A DNA stretch of 64,000 nucleotides from Deefgea chitinilytica (GTDB lineage: Bacteria > Pseudomonadota > Gammaproteobacteria > Burkholderiales > Chitinibacteraceae): positions 434,001 through 498,000 of the forward strand of contig NZ_WOFE01000001.1 of the NCBI RefSeq assembly GCF_016881405.1, given 5' to 3'. A model generated the notes under the pieces. The model made no database searches. It saw only the letters and a program-made list of their open reading frames with translations, and was not told where the DNA came from. Positions 16,736 to 26,151 of this stretch are shown piece by piece. Positions within the stretch are counted from its first letter, which is position 1; every line of letters begins with the position of its first letter. The translations under genes were made by a program, and so were the position numbers.

Positions 16736-19507
16736 ATGAGTGAACCCAAAGTCAGCCAGTTTGCTGCCGAATTAAAAATGCCAACGCAAGAATTGCTCCA
16801 GCAATTGAAAGCGGCTGGCGTGAATAAAAATAGTGCCGATGATGTTTTGAGCTCGGATGATAAGCAGCGTTTATTAGGTCATTTGAAACAAAAGCATGGT
16901 CAAGCAGGCGATAAGCCAAAAGTGACGCTGGCACGTAAAGAGACTTCTGAGATTCGTAAAACAGATGCCACAGGTAAGTCTAAGACTATTCAGGTTGAAG
17001 TGCGTAAGAAGCGGGTTTTTGAAGCCCCAGAAGCACCGGTCGCGAAACCTATTGAAGCCCAAGCTGCGCCTGCTGCTAAGCCAGTAGCTCCAGCAGCTCC
17101 TGCTACTACGGTGATCGACGAATCGCAACGTCAAGCACGTGAAGCTGAAGCGCGTCGTCAAAGCGAGTTGTACGCGCGCCAAGCTGCGGAAATGGCTGCA
17201 AAGAAAAATCGCGAGCAAAAATCGACTGAGCAAGCCGCACCAGAGGCTGCTGCTGTCGTTGCCGAAGCAGTGACACCTGTTGAGCAAGCTGCTGCGGCAG
17301 TAAAACCAGCAAATACAGCAACGGCTAAGCCACAACAGTCGGCACAGGCGGCAAAACCGCAGCAGTCAGCACAACAGCCGAAACAGCAGCCCGCGCAAGC
17401 TAAGCCGACTGAAACCGCTAAACCTGCTGTGAAGCCGCATTTGAAACCTGGTCATGAAGCGCCGCGCGTTGGGGCTCGTGTAGATTTCCGTCGGCCGAAA
17501 GAAACGCCAATTCATGCGCCGGAAAAAGCCGCGGCACCCGCGCCAGTCGCTGCAAAATCTGCCGATAAAAAAGGCAATTCTGCTGCGAAGAAAGAGGAGA
17601 AAGGCGCTTGGAATGATGGCCGTCAAAAGAAAGGCATCAAAACTCGCGGTGGCGATACTGGTAATGATTGGAAGACGAGAAAAGTCGGTAAACGTAATAA
17701 TTCAGCTGCACAGCAAGATAATGCTCATGCTTTTGTTGCCCCTACTGAGCCAGTAACCCGTGAAGTCGAAGTGCCAGAAACCATTTCAGTCGCAGATTTG
17801 GCGCACAAAATGGCGGTTAAAGGCGTTGAAGTGGTGAAAGCGCTGATGAAAATGGGCATGATGGTTACGATTAATCAGGTGCTGGATCAAGAAACCGCCA
17901 TGATTGTGGTCGAAGAAATGGGCCACACGCCAGTGGCTGCAAAATTAGACGACCCAGATACTTATTTGGAAGAAGGCGATAAAACTGAGCACGCATTAAC
18001 GCCACGCGCTCCGGTGGTAACGGTAATGGGTCACGTTGACCATGGTAAAACATCGTTGCTGGATTACATTCGTCGCGCCAAAGTGGCGTCGGGTGAAGCG
18101 GGTGGTATTACTCAGCATATCGGTGCGTATCACGTTGAAACCGGCAAGGGTGTTGTTACCTTCCTTGATACCCCTGGTCATGAGGCATTTACATCAATGC
18201 GTGCCCGTGGTGCGCAATTGACCGATATCGTGGTTTTGGTGGTTGCTGCCGATGACGGTGTGATGCCGCAAACGATTGAGGCGATTCACCATGCAAAAGC
18301 CGCAGGCGTGCCGATTGTCGTTGCAGTGAATAAAATCGATAAGCCAGAAGCTAATTTCGAGCGAATTCGTCAAGAAATGGTAGCGCAAGAGGTTGTGCCG
18401 GAAGATTGGGGTGGTGATACTCAGTTTGTGCATGTTTCAGCGAAAAAAGGCTTGGGTATCGATGAGTTGCTCGATGCGATTCTGTTGCAGGCTGAGGTGC
18501 TGGAGCTGACTGCGCCGGTAGAGGGTCCTGCAAAAGGGATTATTATCGAAGCTCGTTTGGATAAAGGTCGCGGCCCTGTGGCCTCGATGTTGGTTCAGTC
18601 TGGTACTTTGCGTAAAGGCGATACCGTCCTTGCTGGTCAAGTGTACGGCCGTATCCGCGCGATGCTGGACGAGAACGGCAAGCCGATTACAGAAGCAGGC
18701 CCATCAATGCCTGTTGAGATTTTAGGCTTGTCGGAAGTGCCATCGGCTGGTGTGGATGCAATGGTGTTGGCGGATGAGAAGAAAGCGCGTGAGATCGCGA
18801 TGTTCCGTCAAGGTAAATTCCGTGATGTGAAATTTGCTCGCCAGCAAGCATCGAAACTCGAGAATATGTTTGCGCAAATGGCTGAAGGCAATGTGCAAAA
18901 CTTGCCGATCATCATCAAGGCCGACGTACAAGGTTCTTCGGAAGCGCTTTCTCAAAGTCTGCAGAAGTTGTCGACTGGAGAAGTTCGCGTACAAATCTTG
19001 CATAGTGCTGTAGGTGGTATTTCTGAGTCTGATGTGAATTTGGCTTTAGCTTCGAAAGCGGTCATTATTGGCTTTAATACTCGTGCAGACGCTGCCGCGC
19101 GTAAACTGGCAGAAACCGAAGGCGTTGATTTGCGTTACTACAACATCATCTACGATGCGGTTGATGATGTAAAAGCGGCCTTGTCTGGTATGTTGGCACC
19201 AGAACGTCGTGAAACCATTATTGGTATGGTTGAAATTCGCCAAGTCTTTGCTGTATCGAAAGTCGGTACGATTGCAGGTTGCTTGGTGATGGAAGGTCTG
19301 GTTAAGCGTTCGGCGGGTGTTCGTGTCTTGCGTAATAACTTGGTTATCCATCAGGGCGAATTGGAAAATCTGAAACGCTTTAAAGATGAAGCAAAAGAAG
19401 TGAAAGCAGGTTTCGAGTGCGGTTTGCAATTGAAAAACTTCAACGATATCCAAGTGGGCGACCAATTGGAAATCTTCGAAGTGGTCGAGGTTGCTCGTAC
19501 GCTGTAA
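16736..19507 (+). CDS. infB: Translation initiation factor IF-2
   Basis: GTPase that brings fMet-tRNA to the 30S subunit. 923 residues. A small N-terminal IF2 domain (1-50) is followed by a long Ala/Lys/Gln-rich linker (about 90-340), a second IF2_N-like domain ([21 protein letters not shown]), then the G domain with GHVDHGKTS (near 431), DTPGHEAF and NKID, and domains II to IV. The linker is low in complexity and would vary between strains. 7-bp repeat remnants start within ten bases of its stop codon. Confidence 0.97.
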   Translation: MSEPKVSQFAAELKMPTQELLQQLKAAGVNKNSADDVLSSDDKQRLLGHLKQKHGQAGDKPKVTLARKETSEIRKTDATGKSKTIQVEVRKKRVFEAPEAPVAKPIEAQAAPAAKPVAPAAPATTVIDESQRQAREAEARRQSELYARQAAEMAAKKNREQKSTEQAAPEAAAVVAEAVTPVEQAAAAVKPANTATAKPQQSAQAAKPQQSAQQPKQQPAQAKPTETAKPAVKPHLKPGHEAPRVGARVDFRRPKETPIHAPEKAAAPAPVAAKSADKKGNSAAKKEEKGAWNDGRQKKGIKTRGGDTGNDWKTRKVGKRNNSAAQQDNAHAFVAPTEPVTREVEVPETISVADLAHKMAVKGVEVVKALMKMGMMVTINQVLDQETAMIVVEEMGHTPVAAKLDDPDTYLEEGDKTEHALTPRAPVVTVMGHVDHGKTSLLDYIRRAKVASGEAGGITQHIGAYHVETGKGVVTFLDTPGHEAFTSMRARGAQLTDIVVLVVAADDGVMPQTIEAIHHAKAAGVPIVVAVNKIDKPEANFERIRQEMVAQEVVPEDWGGDTQFVHVSAKKGLGIDELLDAILLQAEVLELTAPVEGPAKGIIIEARLDKGRGPVASMLVQSGTLRKGDTVLAGQVYGRIRAMLDENGKPITEAGPSMPVEILGLSEVPSAGVDAMVLADEKKAREIAMFRQGKFRDVKFARQQASKLENMFAQMAEGNVQNLPIIIKADVQGSSEALSQSLQKLSTGEVRVQILHSAVGGISESDVNLALASKAVIIGFNTRADAAARKLAETEGVDLRYYNIIYDAVDDVKAALSGMLAPERRETIIGMVEIRQVFAVSKVGTIAGCLVMEGLVKRSAGVRVLRNNLVIHQGELENLKRFKDEAKEVKAGFECGLQLKNFNDIQVGDQLEIFEVVEVARTL

Positions 19508-19511
19508 TGAA

Positions 19512-19539
19512 GTGAGGTGTCAGGGGTGAGGTGTGAGGT
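19512..19539 (+). repeat. Degenerate 7-bp repeats (GTGAGGT units) after infB
   Basis: GTGAGGT, GTCAGGG, GTGAGGT, GTGAGGT in tandem. GTGAGGT is the complement of ACCTCAC, so in the transcript orientation this matches the arrays after the PhoH-like gene and trmJ. It starts 4 nt after the infB stop. Confidence 0.75.
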
Positions 19540-19558
19540 GTTCTCATCCCGACACAAT

Positions 19559-19590
19559 AGCGCAGGCCCTTTGTGGAGCTTGCGCTTTTT
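19559..19590 (+). terminator. Terminator-like hairpin between infB and rbfA
   Basis: AGCGCAGGC pairs with GCTTGCGCT (one G-U pair) and is followed by TTTT. It lies between two oppositely oriented runs of the 7-bp repeat, which could themselves pair around it. Confidence 0.6.
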
Positions 19591-19622
19591 GCTTTTAATT
19601 AATCAGGTGCTGAGAGGTTGTT

Positions 19623-19651
19623 CACCTCACTCCTCGCGCCTCACTCCTCAC
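19623..19651 (+). repeat. Degenerate 7-bp repeats (CACTCCT/CGCGCCT units) before rbfA
   Basis: CACTCCT, CGCGCCT, CACTCCT, CAC: the inverse orientation of the run at 19512-19539. It ends 6 nt before the rbfA start, where a ribosome site would normally be. Confidence 0.75.
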
Positions 19652-19657
19652 AAGATA

Positions 19658-20041
19658 ATGGCTAATAAACAATTTACTCGTGCTGATCGCGTAGCTCAGC
19701 AAATTCAACGAGACTTGGCGACGGTAATTCGTGCTGAGCTCGATCATCCACATGCATCGCTGATTACGGTGACCGATGTTGAAGTGTCGCGTGATTACTC
19801 CCACGCGAAAGTGTTTTATACCTTTTTGGGCGATGCAAGTCATCGTCCTGAAATCGCGCATTTACTTGAGCGTGCTAAAGGTTTTTTGCGTGCGCAAATC
19901 GCGCAAGGTTTTTCTTTATACAAAATGCCTGAATTGCACTTCGAGTATGATGAGTCGATTGAGTATGGTATGGATTTGACGCAAAAAATTCAGCAAGCAA
20001 ACGCATTGCCAAAAGCGCCTGACGACGATGGCCAAGCGTAA
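19658..20041 (+). CDS. rbfA: 30S ribosome-binding factor A
   Basis: Late 30S maturation and cold-adaptation factor. 127 residues from ATG 19658 (MANKQFTRADRVAQQIQRDL); the upstream in-frame sequence to 19517 crosses a hairpin and repeats and is not coding. The KH-like fold segment VTDVEVSRDYSHAKVFYTFLG and the ELHFEYDES strand identify it. No clear Shine-Dalgarno precedes it: the repeat copy occupies that position, so translation may be inefficient or coupled. It overlaps truB by 14 nt. Confidence 0.94.
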   Translation: MANKQFTRADRVAQQIQRDLATVIRAELDHPHASLITVTDVEVSRDYSHAKVFYTFLGDASHRPEIAHLLERAKGFLRAQIAQGFSLYKMPELHFEYDESIEYGMDLTQKIQQANALPKAPDDDGQA

Positions 20042-20939
20042 AATTGACGGAGTTTTGTTGCTGGATAAGCCATTTGGTTTTTCAAGTAATGGGGCTTTAT
20101 CAAAATGCCGTTGGTTGTTGCAGGCCGAAAAGGGCGGGCATACTGGCGTGCTTGATCCGTTTGCTACGGGATTATTGCCTTTGTGTTTCGGTGAGGCGAC
20201 CAAGTTTGCGCAGCGCATGCTGGATGCGGATAAGGGTTATCGCGCCACAATTACATTTGGTCAGGTCTCGACAACGCTCGATGGTGAAGGTGAGATTAGC
20301 GATAGTGGTGTACCACCAGTTGATTTGGCGCAAATTGCGCCAGTATTGCAGCAGTTTTTAGGCTCAATTGTGCAAACCCCCCCAATGTATTCAGCGCTAA
20401 AGGTTGATGGTAAACCTTTGTATGAATATGCCCGTGAAGGTGTGGTGCTGGAGCGCAAATCGAGGTCAATCACCATTTATGAACTAACGGTTGTGTCTTA
20501 TCAGGCTCCGGTGCTTGTTGTGGATGTGCTCTGTTCGAAAGGCACTTACATCCGAGTATTGGCTGAAGATCTGGGGCGAGCGTTGGGATGTGGTGCCTAT
20601 TTGTCTGGCTTGCGACGCACGTTGACTGGCGGCTTTAAGTTGGAAGACGCTATTACGCTGGATGAATATATTGAACTTGCTATGCCGGAGCGTGAGGCGA
20701 AGTTGTTGCCGGCAGAGCAATTGATTGCAGAATTGCCTAGCTTTGTACTGAATCCTGCGCAAACCGCACTGATGAAAAACGGCATGCCAATATTAGATGC
20801 CATTCATCCTCCGTTGGGTGAGTTAAGGCTTTACGGCAGCGGTGAAAAGTTAGATAATCCCATGTTCATCGGTTTGGGTGAGGTGGGCGCTGATGGCGTG
20901 CTGCGACCCAAACGACTGCTTTCTACGCATGTGGCGTAG
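20028..20939 (+). CDS. truB: tRNA pseudouridine-55 synthase
   Basis: Makes pseudouridine 55 in the T loop of tRNAs. 303 residues starting MAKRKIDGVLLLDKPFGFSS. The catalytic Asp is in GGHTGVLDPFATGLLP, and the TFGQVSTTLDGEGE and CSKGTYIRVLAEDLG motifs are present, followed by a PUA-like C-terminal part. The start overlaps the end of rbfA, so translation of the two is probably coupled. Confidence 0.96.
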   Translation: MAKRKIDGVLLLDKPFGFSSNGALSKCRWLLQAEKGGHTGVLDPFATGLLPLCFGEATKFAQRMLDADKGYRATITFGQVSTTLDGEGEISDSGVPPVDLAQIAPVLQQFLGSIVQTPPMYSALKVDGKPLYEYAREGVVLERKSRSITIYELTVVSYQAPVLVVDVLCSKGTYIRVLAEDLGRALGCGAYLSGLRRTLTGGFKLEDAITLDEYIELAMPEREAKLLPAEQLIAELPSFVLNPAQTALMKNGMPILDAIHPPLGELRLYGSGEKLDNPMFIGLGEVGADGVLRPKRLLSTHVA

Positions 20940-20953
20940 AAGGTTAATGGAGC

Positions 20954-21011
20954 TAGCTTGGGTGTTAAAAGCTCAAGCTATGCTTGTCTAATCACCTTTG
21001 GGTGATTTTTT
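20954..21011 (+). terminator. Two hairpins before rpsO, the second terminator-like
   Basis: TAGCTTG / CAAGCTA pair at 20954-20980. Then AATCACC (20990-20996) pairs with GGTGATT (21001-21007), followed by TTTT and immediately by the rpsO ribosome site GGAGAAG. The position could serve both to end truB transcription and to regulate rpsO, whose leader is autoregulated by S15 in E. coli. Confidence 0.6.
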
Positions 21012-21023
21012 GGAGAAGTTTGA

Positions 21024-21293
21024 ATGTCTGTTTCTGTTGCTCAAAAAGCTGAATTAGTAAAAAAATTCCAACACAAGGAAGGTGATACTGGTTCTTCTGA
21101 AGTACAAGTTGCATTGTTGACTGCTCGCATCAACGATTTGACTGAACATTTTAAAGTGAACAAGAAAGATCACCACTCACGTCGTGGTTTGTTGGCTATG
21201 GTTTCTCGCCGCCGTCGTTTGCTGGATTACCTCAAACGTACTAATGCCGATAGCTATCGCAATTTGATCGCTGAGTTGGGTCTACGTAAGTAA
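21024..21293 (+). CDS. rpsO: 30S ribosomal protein S15
   Basis: Primary 16S rRNA-binding protein of the central domain. 89 residues, [20 protein letters not shown], with [11 protein letters not shown] and the [19 protein letters not shown] helix; the length is exactly that of the family. It has a strong ribosome site and its own terminator before pnp, the same order as in E. coli. Confidence 0.98.
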   Translation: MSVSVAQKAELVKKFQHKEGDTGSSEVQVALLTARINDLTEHFKVNKKDHHSRRGLLAMVSRRRRLLDYLKRTNADSYRNLIAELGLRK

Positions 21294-21307
21294 GACTCAA
21301 TCAAAGA

Positions 21308-21337
21308 AGTCGCAGTCAAACGATTGCGGCTTTTTTT
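21308..21337 (+). terminator. Rho-independent terminator after rpsO
   Basis: AGTCGCAGTC, loop AAAC, GATTGCGGCT, then TTTTTTT. Confidence 0.85.
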
Positions 21338-21378
21338 CTATGTAGCGTCCTGTTTTAAAGCTTTATTTTGCCCAATAG

Positions 21379-21441
21379 CGATTCCGGCGGTGAAATAAAG
21401 TTCGGTTGTGCCGGAATCGGCGATGTGCAGGCATAAACCTG
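21379..21441 (+). promoter_or_regulatory. Structured pnp leader, candidate RNase III / autoregulation site
   Basis: CGATTCCGGC (21379-21388) pairs perfectly with GCCGGAATCG (21410-21419). A second small hairpin CAGG/CCTG lies at 21428-21441. In E. coli the pnp leader hairpin is cut by RNase III and PNPase then represses its own mRNA. A perfect 10-bp stem in the same place suggests similar control here. Confidence 0.55.
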
Positions 21442-21509
21442 ACGATCCAATCGCAGCGGAAGCAAATTAGCGCCAAGGTCGTTGGCAAACATTGTGAAAA
21501 GGACAACGA

Positions 21510-23663
21510 GTGTTCAATAAATTTACTAAAACTTTTGCTTATGGCAAAAATACGGTCACCCTCGAAACAGGTGAAATCGCTCGCCAAGCCACTGGTGCAG
21601 TTATGGTTGATGTGGATGGCACCTCGGTATTGGTGACTGTCGTAGCTGCTCGCTCGGTTAAACCGGGTCAAGATTTTTTTCCGCTGACTGTTGATTATCA
21701 AGAACGCACCTATGCGGCAGGTAAAATTCCTGGTGGTTTCTTCAAACGCGAAGGTAAACCATCTGAAAAAGAAGTGCTCACAAGCCGTTTGATTGATCGT
21801 CCGATCCGTCCATTATTCCCAGAAGGTTTTTTTAACGACATCCAAATTATTGCAACAGTGATGTCGATTAACCCTGAAGTTGATTCAGATATTCCTGCCA
21901 TGATCGGCGCTTCTGCAGCCTTAACTTTGTCTGGTGTTCCGTTTGATGGCCCAATCGGCGCGGCGCGCGTTGGTTACATCAATGGTGAGTATGTATTGTG
22001 CCCTGCGATGTCAGAAATGAAAGACAGCCAAATGGATTTGGTCGTTGCGGGTACTAGCCAAGCAGTATTGATGGTTGAGTCTGAAGCAAACGAATTGTCT
22101 GAAAGTATTATGCTGGGCGCGGTAGTTTTCGGCCATGAGCAAATGCAAGTGGCTATTAACGCCATTAATGAATTGGCGGATGAAGTAAATCCTGAATTGT
22201 TTGATTGGACTGCTCCAGTTGCCAACGATGCCTTAATTGCGCAAGTTCGTGAGATCGCGGCTGAAGGTTTGTCACAAGGCTTTAAGTTGCGCCAAAAGCA
22301 AGCTCGCACTCAAAAAATCAATGAAACTTGGGAGTTAGTAAAGTCAGCATTGATTACTGAAGAAACCGATACCTTATTGGCTAATGAAATTAAAGGCATC
22401 TTCAAAGGTTTGGAGGGCGAAATCGTTCGTGGTCAAATTCTAGCGGGTGAGCCGCGCATTGATGGTCGTGATACGCGTACTGTGCGTCCAATTTCGATTC
22501 GTACGGGTGTATTGCCACGCGTTCACGGTTCGGTATTGTTTACGCGCGGCGAGACGCAGGCAATCGCTACTGCGACCTTGGGCACCAAGCTCGATGAGCA
22601 AAAAATCGAAGCTTTGCATGGTGGGTATAACGATAGCTTCATGCTGCATTACAACTTCCCTCCGTACTCAACGGGTGAGACAGGTCGTGTTGGCGTGCCA
22701 AAGCGTCGCGAAATCGGTCATGGCCGCTTGGCTAAGCGTGCTTTGGTTGCGATGTTGCCAAGCAAAGAAGACTTCGCCTATTCAATGCGTGTCGTTTCCG
22801 AAATTACCGAATCGAACGGTTCGTCCTCTATGGCCTCGGTGTGTGGCGGCTGCTTGGCGTTGATGGATGCGGGTGTGCCAATGAAAAACCACGTTGCAGG
22901 TATTGCAATGGGGTTGATTAAAGAAGGCAATTCGTTTGCGGTATTGTCTGATATCTTGGGTGATGAAGATCATCTTGGTGATATGGACTTTAAAGTTGCA
23001 GGTACTGAAAATGGTATCACTGCGCTGCAAATGGATATCAAGATTACTGGTATTACCAAAGAAATCATGCGAGTAGCACTTGATCAGGCAAAAGAAGGTC
23101 GTGTGCATATTATCGGTATCATGAAAGGTGCTTTGGATGGTGCGCGTGAAGAAGTGAGCGAGCATGCGCCACGTCTTTACACGATGAAAATCAATCCAGA
23201 AAAAATTCGTGATGTAATTGGTAAAGGCGGAGCGGTAATTCGCGCATTGACCGAAGAAACCGGTACACAGATCGATATCACTGAAGATGGCACGATTACG
23301 ATTGCCTCGGTATCTGCAGAAGGCGCTTCAGAAGCGCGTCGCCGTATCGAAGAAATTACCGCTGAAGTTGAAATTGGTCGTATCTATGAAGGTCCAGTTG
23401 TTAAGATCTTGGATAAAAATGTAGGTGCTATCGTTTCGATCATGCCTGGTAAAGATGGCTTGGTTCATATCAGCCAAATTGCAAATGAGCGTATTAATAA
23501 TGTGGGCGATTACCTGAAAGAAGGTGAGATTGTTCGTGTTAAAGTGATTGAGCAAGATGAAAAAGGCCGTATTCGTTTGTCAATCAAAGCGGTGCTGAAC
23601 GACGAGGCTGCTGCTAGCGCACCTGCAGAAGTTGTTACTCCTGTAGAGGTTGTTGAAGAGTAG
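21510..23663 (+). CDS. pnp: Polyribonucleotide nucleotidyltransferase (PNPase)
   Basis: 3'-5' phosphorolytic exoribonuclease, the core of RNA decay. 717 residues. The start is GTG at 21510 with AAAAGGA upstream. Two RNase PH domains (about 10-230 and 310-540, the second with [13 protein letters not shown] and [26 protein letters not shown] split over the active site) are followed by KH ([18 protein letters not shown], near 560) and S1 ([20 protein letters not shown], near 625). The weak GTG start fits a tightly controlled gene. Confidence 0.97.
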   Translation: MFNKFTKTFAYGKNTVTLETGEIARQATGAVMVDVDGTSVLVTVVAARSVKPGQDFFPLTVDYQERTYAAGKIPGGFFKREGKPSEKEVLTSRLIDRPIRPLFPEGFFNDIQIIATVMSINPEVDSDIPAMIGASAALTLSGVPFDGPIGAARVGYINGEYVLCPAMSEMKDSQMDLVVAGTSQAVLMVESEANELSESIMLGAVVFGHEQMQVAINAINELADEVNPELFDWTAPVANDALIAQVREIAAEGLSQGFKLRQKQARTQKINETWELVKSALITEETDTLLANEIKGIFKGLEGEIVRGQILAGEPRIDGRDTRTVRPISIRTGVLPRVHGSVLFTRGETQAIATATLGTKLDEQKIEALHGGYNDSFMLHYNFPPYSTGETGRVGVPKRREIGHGRLAKRALVAMLPSKEDFAYSMRVVSEITESNGSSSMASVCGGCLALMDAGVPMKNHVAGIAMGLIKEGNSFAVLSDILGDEDHLGDMDFKVAGTENGITALQMDIKITGITKEIMRVALDQAKEGRVHIIGIMKGALDGAREEVSEHAPRLYTMKINPEKIRDVIGKGGAVIRALTEETGTQIDITEDGTITIASVSAEGASEARRRIEEITAEVEIGRIYEGPVVKILDKNVGAIVSIMPGKDGLVHISQIANERINNVGDYLKEGEIVRVKVIEQDEKGRIRLSIKAVLNDEAAASAPAEVVTPVEVVEE

Positions 23664-23694
23664 TCATCAGTGATGATGCTTTTCTTGAGTAAGT

Positions 23695-23723
23695 AAAAAA
23701 CGGGCACTTTTTAGTGCCCGTTT
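23695..23723. terminator. Bidirectional terminator between pnp and the phasin gene
   Basis: AAAAAACGGGCACT, loop TTTT, AGTGCCCGTTT. It suits both convergent genes. Confidence 0.88.
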
Positions 23724-23745
23724 GTTTGCTTGATGATGTTTCGGT

Positions 23746-24315
23746 TTATTGTGCTGTGCTGCTGGTGCCGTTGGTTTTCTTGGCGGCAGTTTTTACTGCA
23801 TCAGCCGTAGCGGTAGAGGCTGCTTTGACAGATGCATCGGCAAATTCAGCGACTTGTTTTGCGGCTTTGGTCATGCTATCTACGGCTGCTGCGGTAGCTT
23901 GTACGGTAGATTTAACCGCTGCAACTGCCGCATCAGAACCTGCTGGTGCAGATTTAACAAAACGATCAAGGCCTGATACAACGTTTTTATTAAAATAAAC
24001 GCTGCGCTCATCAATCAATTTGCTAAATTCAGTTTGTGCTTGCGAGGCGATTTCATACAAGCTACGGCTGTAGGCCATAGAGTTTTCTAATGTCGCTTCA
24101 GAGATTTTTTGTTGGGCAGCAAAAGCAGCTTGCGCATCTTTCACGGTCACAAATTGTTTTGCGTTGCGTGCAGAGTCTTCGAAAGTGTTTTTTGCAGTTT
24201 CAACTTGAAGCTTTACAATACGTTCGGCAGCATCGATTGAGATGCGAGCAAAACGCAAAGCGGTCTCGAGTTGTTCGGTAGCGAAGTCATTGATTTGTTG
24301 CTGTGCTGTTGTCAT
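23746..24315 (-). CDS. Phasin family protein (PHA granule-associated)
   Basis: A small amphipathic coiled-coil protein that coats polyhydroxyalkanoate granules. 189 residues beginning MTTAQQQINDFATEQLETAL, followed by the phasin helix (RISIDAAERIVKLQVETAKN) and an Ala/Lys/Val-rich tail of PhaF/PhaP type. CAGGAG precedes the ATG at 24315. It faces phaR across a 202-bp divergent region, the usual arrangement for a PhaR-controlled phasin. No PHA synthase gene is in the window. Confidence 0.9.
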   Translation of the reverse strand: MTTAQQQINDFATEQLETALRFARISIDAAERIVKLQVETAKNTFEDSARNAKQFVTVKDAQAAFAAQQKISEATLENSMAYSRSLYEIASQAQTEFSKLIDERSVYFNKNVVSGLDRFVKSAPAGSDAAVAAVKSTVQATAAAVDSMTKAAKQVAEFADASVKAASTATADAVKTAAKKTNGTSSTAQ

Positions 24316-24365
24316 GCTAATACTCCTGAAAGATGTTTGGGTGAATCAGACTCAATCTGGTTAAA

Positions 24366-24450
24366 TGTTGCATTGCACAATCCGATGTCATTTTGGAAGT
24401 GTTTTTTAGTGTTGTCAATATAAATTTGTGCGGTGCGTCATGTTGCATCG
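24366..24450. promoter_or_regulatory. Candidate PhaR operator region
   Basis: TGTTGCATTGCACAA at 24366-24380 and TTGTGCGGTGCGTCATGTTGCATCG, split at about 24426-24450, are related TGC/GCA-rich blocks in opposite orientations. They lie in the phasin-phaR divergent region. PhaR proteins are known to bind TGC-rich sites; the assignment here is inference. Confidence 0.35.
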
Positions 24451-24517
24451 TGACTCACACAGGGCTATCCTCAGTAGATGGTTCGCGTGATTAAATAATT
24501 GGGGAGGGGTTGAGGCA

Positions 24518-25201
24518 ATGAGTGTTGAAAAAAGAGTGATCAAAAAATACCCCAATCGTCGTTTGTACGATACGCATACGAGTAGCTACATTACGCTAAC
24601 GGATGTAAAACAATTGGTGCTTGATGGTATAAATATTTCGATTTTGGATGCAAAAACCAACGAAGATTTAACACGCAGTGTTTTGCTGCAAATTATTTTG
24701 GAAGAAGAAGCCGGCGGCATGCCGATGTTTTCTTACGATGTGTTGACTCAGATTATTCGTTTTTATGGCCATGCAATGCAGGGTCTGATGGGGAATTATT
24801 TAGAGAAAAACATGCAGTTGTTTGCTGAAATGCAGAGTCGATTGCAGGATCAGGCTAAATCGACGATCATCAGTGATAATCCTATTTTTGCAAATAATAA
24901 TCTCTGGGGTGAGTTCATGAAGTTCCAGGGGCCCGCAATTCAAAATATGATGGGTAACTATTTAGAAAGTAGTACTAGCATGTTTGTTGATATGCAGCAG
25001 CAATTGCAGGATAGAGCTAAGAATTTATTTACTGGGTTTGGTATGCCTGGTGGTCCTCAGCGTGCAGATGCTGATGGTGTGCGGCCTACCGAACCACCAA
25101 AAGCTGAAAAAGATGCTGCGGAGGTTGTGCCTGACGGTAATACTGCTGCCGTGGTTAAAAAGAGTACCACTCGTCGCAAACCTTCGCCAAAGGTTGAATG
25201 A
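24518..25201 (+). CDS. phaR: Polyhydroxyalkanoate synthesis repressor PhaR
   Basis: A DNA- and PHA-binding repressor of phasin genes. 227 residues. The N-terminal DNA-binding domain starts VEKRVIKKYPNRRLYDTHTS and continues with YITLTDVKQLVLDG. Two repeated accessory segments follow (MGNYLEKNMQLFAEMQ and MGNYLESSTSMFVDMQ), then a charged tail. GGGGAGGGG provides the ribosome site. It is divergent from the phasin gene. A 49-nt element begins at the base after its TGA stop. Confidence 0.94.
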   Translation: MSVEKRVIKKYPNRRLYDTHTSSYITLTDVKQLVLDGINISILDAKTNEDLTRSVLLQIILEEEAGGMPMFSYDVLTQIIRFYGHAMQGLMGNYLEKNMQLFAEMQSRLQDQAKSTIISDNPIFANNNLWGEFMKFQGPAIQNMMGNYLESSTSMFVDMQQQLQDRAKNLFTGFGMPGGPQRADADGVRPTEPPKAEKDAAEVVPDGNTAAVVKKSTTRRKPSPKVE

Positions 25202-25250
25202 GGGTATTGCTTTGTAGCTTCTATTTTGTATTGGATTTCGGTGTATACCC
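25202..25250 (+). repeat. 49-nt GGGTAT...ATACC element, copy 4
   Basis: GGGTATTGCTTTGTAGCTT...GTGTATACCC. The first base follows directly on the phaR TGA stop (25199-25201). This is one of the most regular copies. Confidence 0.65.
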
Positions 25251-25256
25251 CTAGTT

Positions 25257-25285
25257 GTTTTGCAGCCCCTTTGGGGCTGTATTAT
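25257..25285 (+). terminator. Terminator after phaR
   Basis: CAGCCCC, loop TTT, GGGGCTG, then a T-rich stretch. It lies just downstream of a 49-nt element. Confidence 0.65.
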
Positions 25286-25299
25286 TTTGGAATTCGAGT

Positions 25300-26082
25300 A
25301 TGACTTTTTCTGATGCGTATCGGCAGCGTTTTGCAGGTATTTCACGTTTATATGGTGCAGAGGCTTTGGCGCGTTTTAGTGAGGCGCGAGTTTGTGTGAT
25401 CGGCGTGGGAGGGGTTGGCTCATGGGCTGGTGAGGCGCTTGCCCGATCAGGTATTGGGCATGTGACGTTAATTGATCTTGATGATGTTTGCATATCCAAT
25501 ACCAACCGACAATTGCCGGCGATGGAGGGGCAGTATGGCCGCATGAAGGTGGCTGTGCTTGCTGAGCGTATGCTGGCGATTAATCCAGAATTGCAGATTC
25601 AGCAGATTGAAGATTTTATCGCGCCAGATAATTTTGCTGCGTATTTGCAGGGGCGTTTCGATTTTGTGATCGATTGTATTGATAGTGTGAAAACCAAGGC
25701 GGCATTAATTGCATGGTGTCGTCGCAATAAGCTCAAGATTATTACCGTGGGTGGTGCCGGCGGACAAATCGACCCTACGCAGATTTTGGTCGATGATTTG
25801 AGTCGGACAATTCAAGATCCTTTGGCTTCAAAAGTTCGTGCTTTACTGCGAAGAGAGTACCAATTTCCTAGAGTGGGTAAAAAATTTAATATTGAGTGTG
25901 TGTTTTCTACCGAGCAATTGGTGTATCCGCAAGCAGATGGTTCGGTTTGTGCGGCTAAACCAGCGATGGGTGAGGGCGTTCGATTGGACTGCGCAGGTGG
26001 TTTTGGTGCAGCGATGACGGTGACGGCTACTTTTGGTTTAGTTGCAGTTTCTCGAGTGCTTAAGGGCTTGGTGGCACAGTAA
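25300..26082 (+). CDS. tcdA: tRNA threonylcarbamoyladenosine dehydratase
   Basis: An E1-like ATP-dependent enzyme that cyclises t6A37 in tRNA to ct6A. 260 residues from ATG 25300 (MTFSDAYRQRFAGISRLYGAEAL); the upstream extension to 25255 runs through a terminator. The nucleotide site VCVIGVGGVGSWAGEALARSG and LIDLDDVCISNTNRQLPA are characteristic, and VIDCIDSVKTKAALI follows. It is convergent with the rpsF operon. Confidence 0.93.
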   Translation: MTFSDAYRQRFAGISRLYGAEALARFSEARVCVIGVGGVGSWAGEALARSGIGHVTLIDLDDVCISNTNRQLPAMEGQYGRMKVAVLAERMLAINPELQIQQIEDFIAPDNFAAYLQGRFDFVIDCIDSVKTKAALIAWCRRNKLKIITVGGAGGQIDPTQILVDDLSRTIQDPLASKVRALLRREYQFPRVGKKFNIECVFSTEQLVYPQADGSVCAAKPAMGEGVRLDCAGGFGAAMTVTATFGLVAVSRVLKGLVAQ

Positions 26083-26102
26083 AAGGCTGATTTTTGGGCA
26101 AT

Positions 26103-26132
26103 AAAAAAGCCACGATAAAATCGTGGCTTTTA
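26103..26132. terminator. Bidirectional terminator between tcdA and rplI
   Basis: AAAAAAGCCACGA, loop TAAAA, TCGTGGCTTTT. It serves both convergent transcripts. Confidence 0.9.
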
Positions 26133-26151
26133 TTATTTAGTCATGTGCAAA

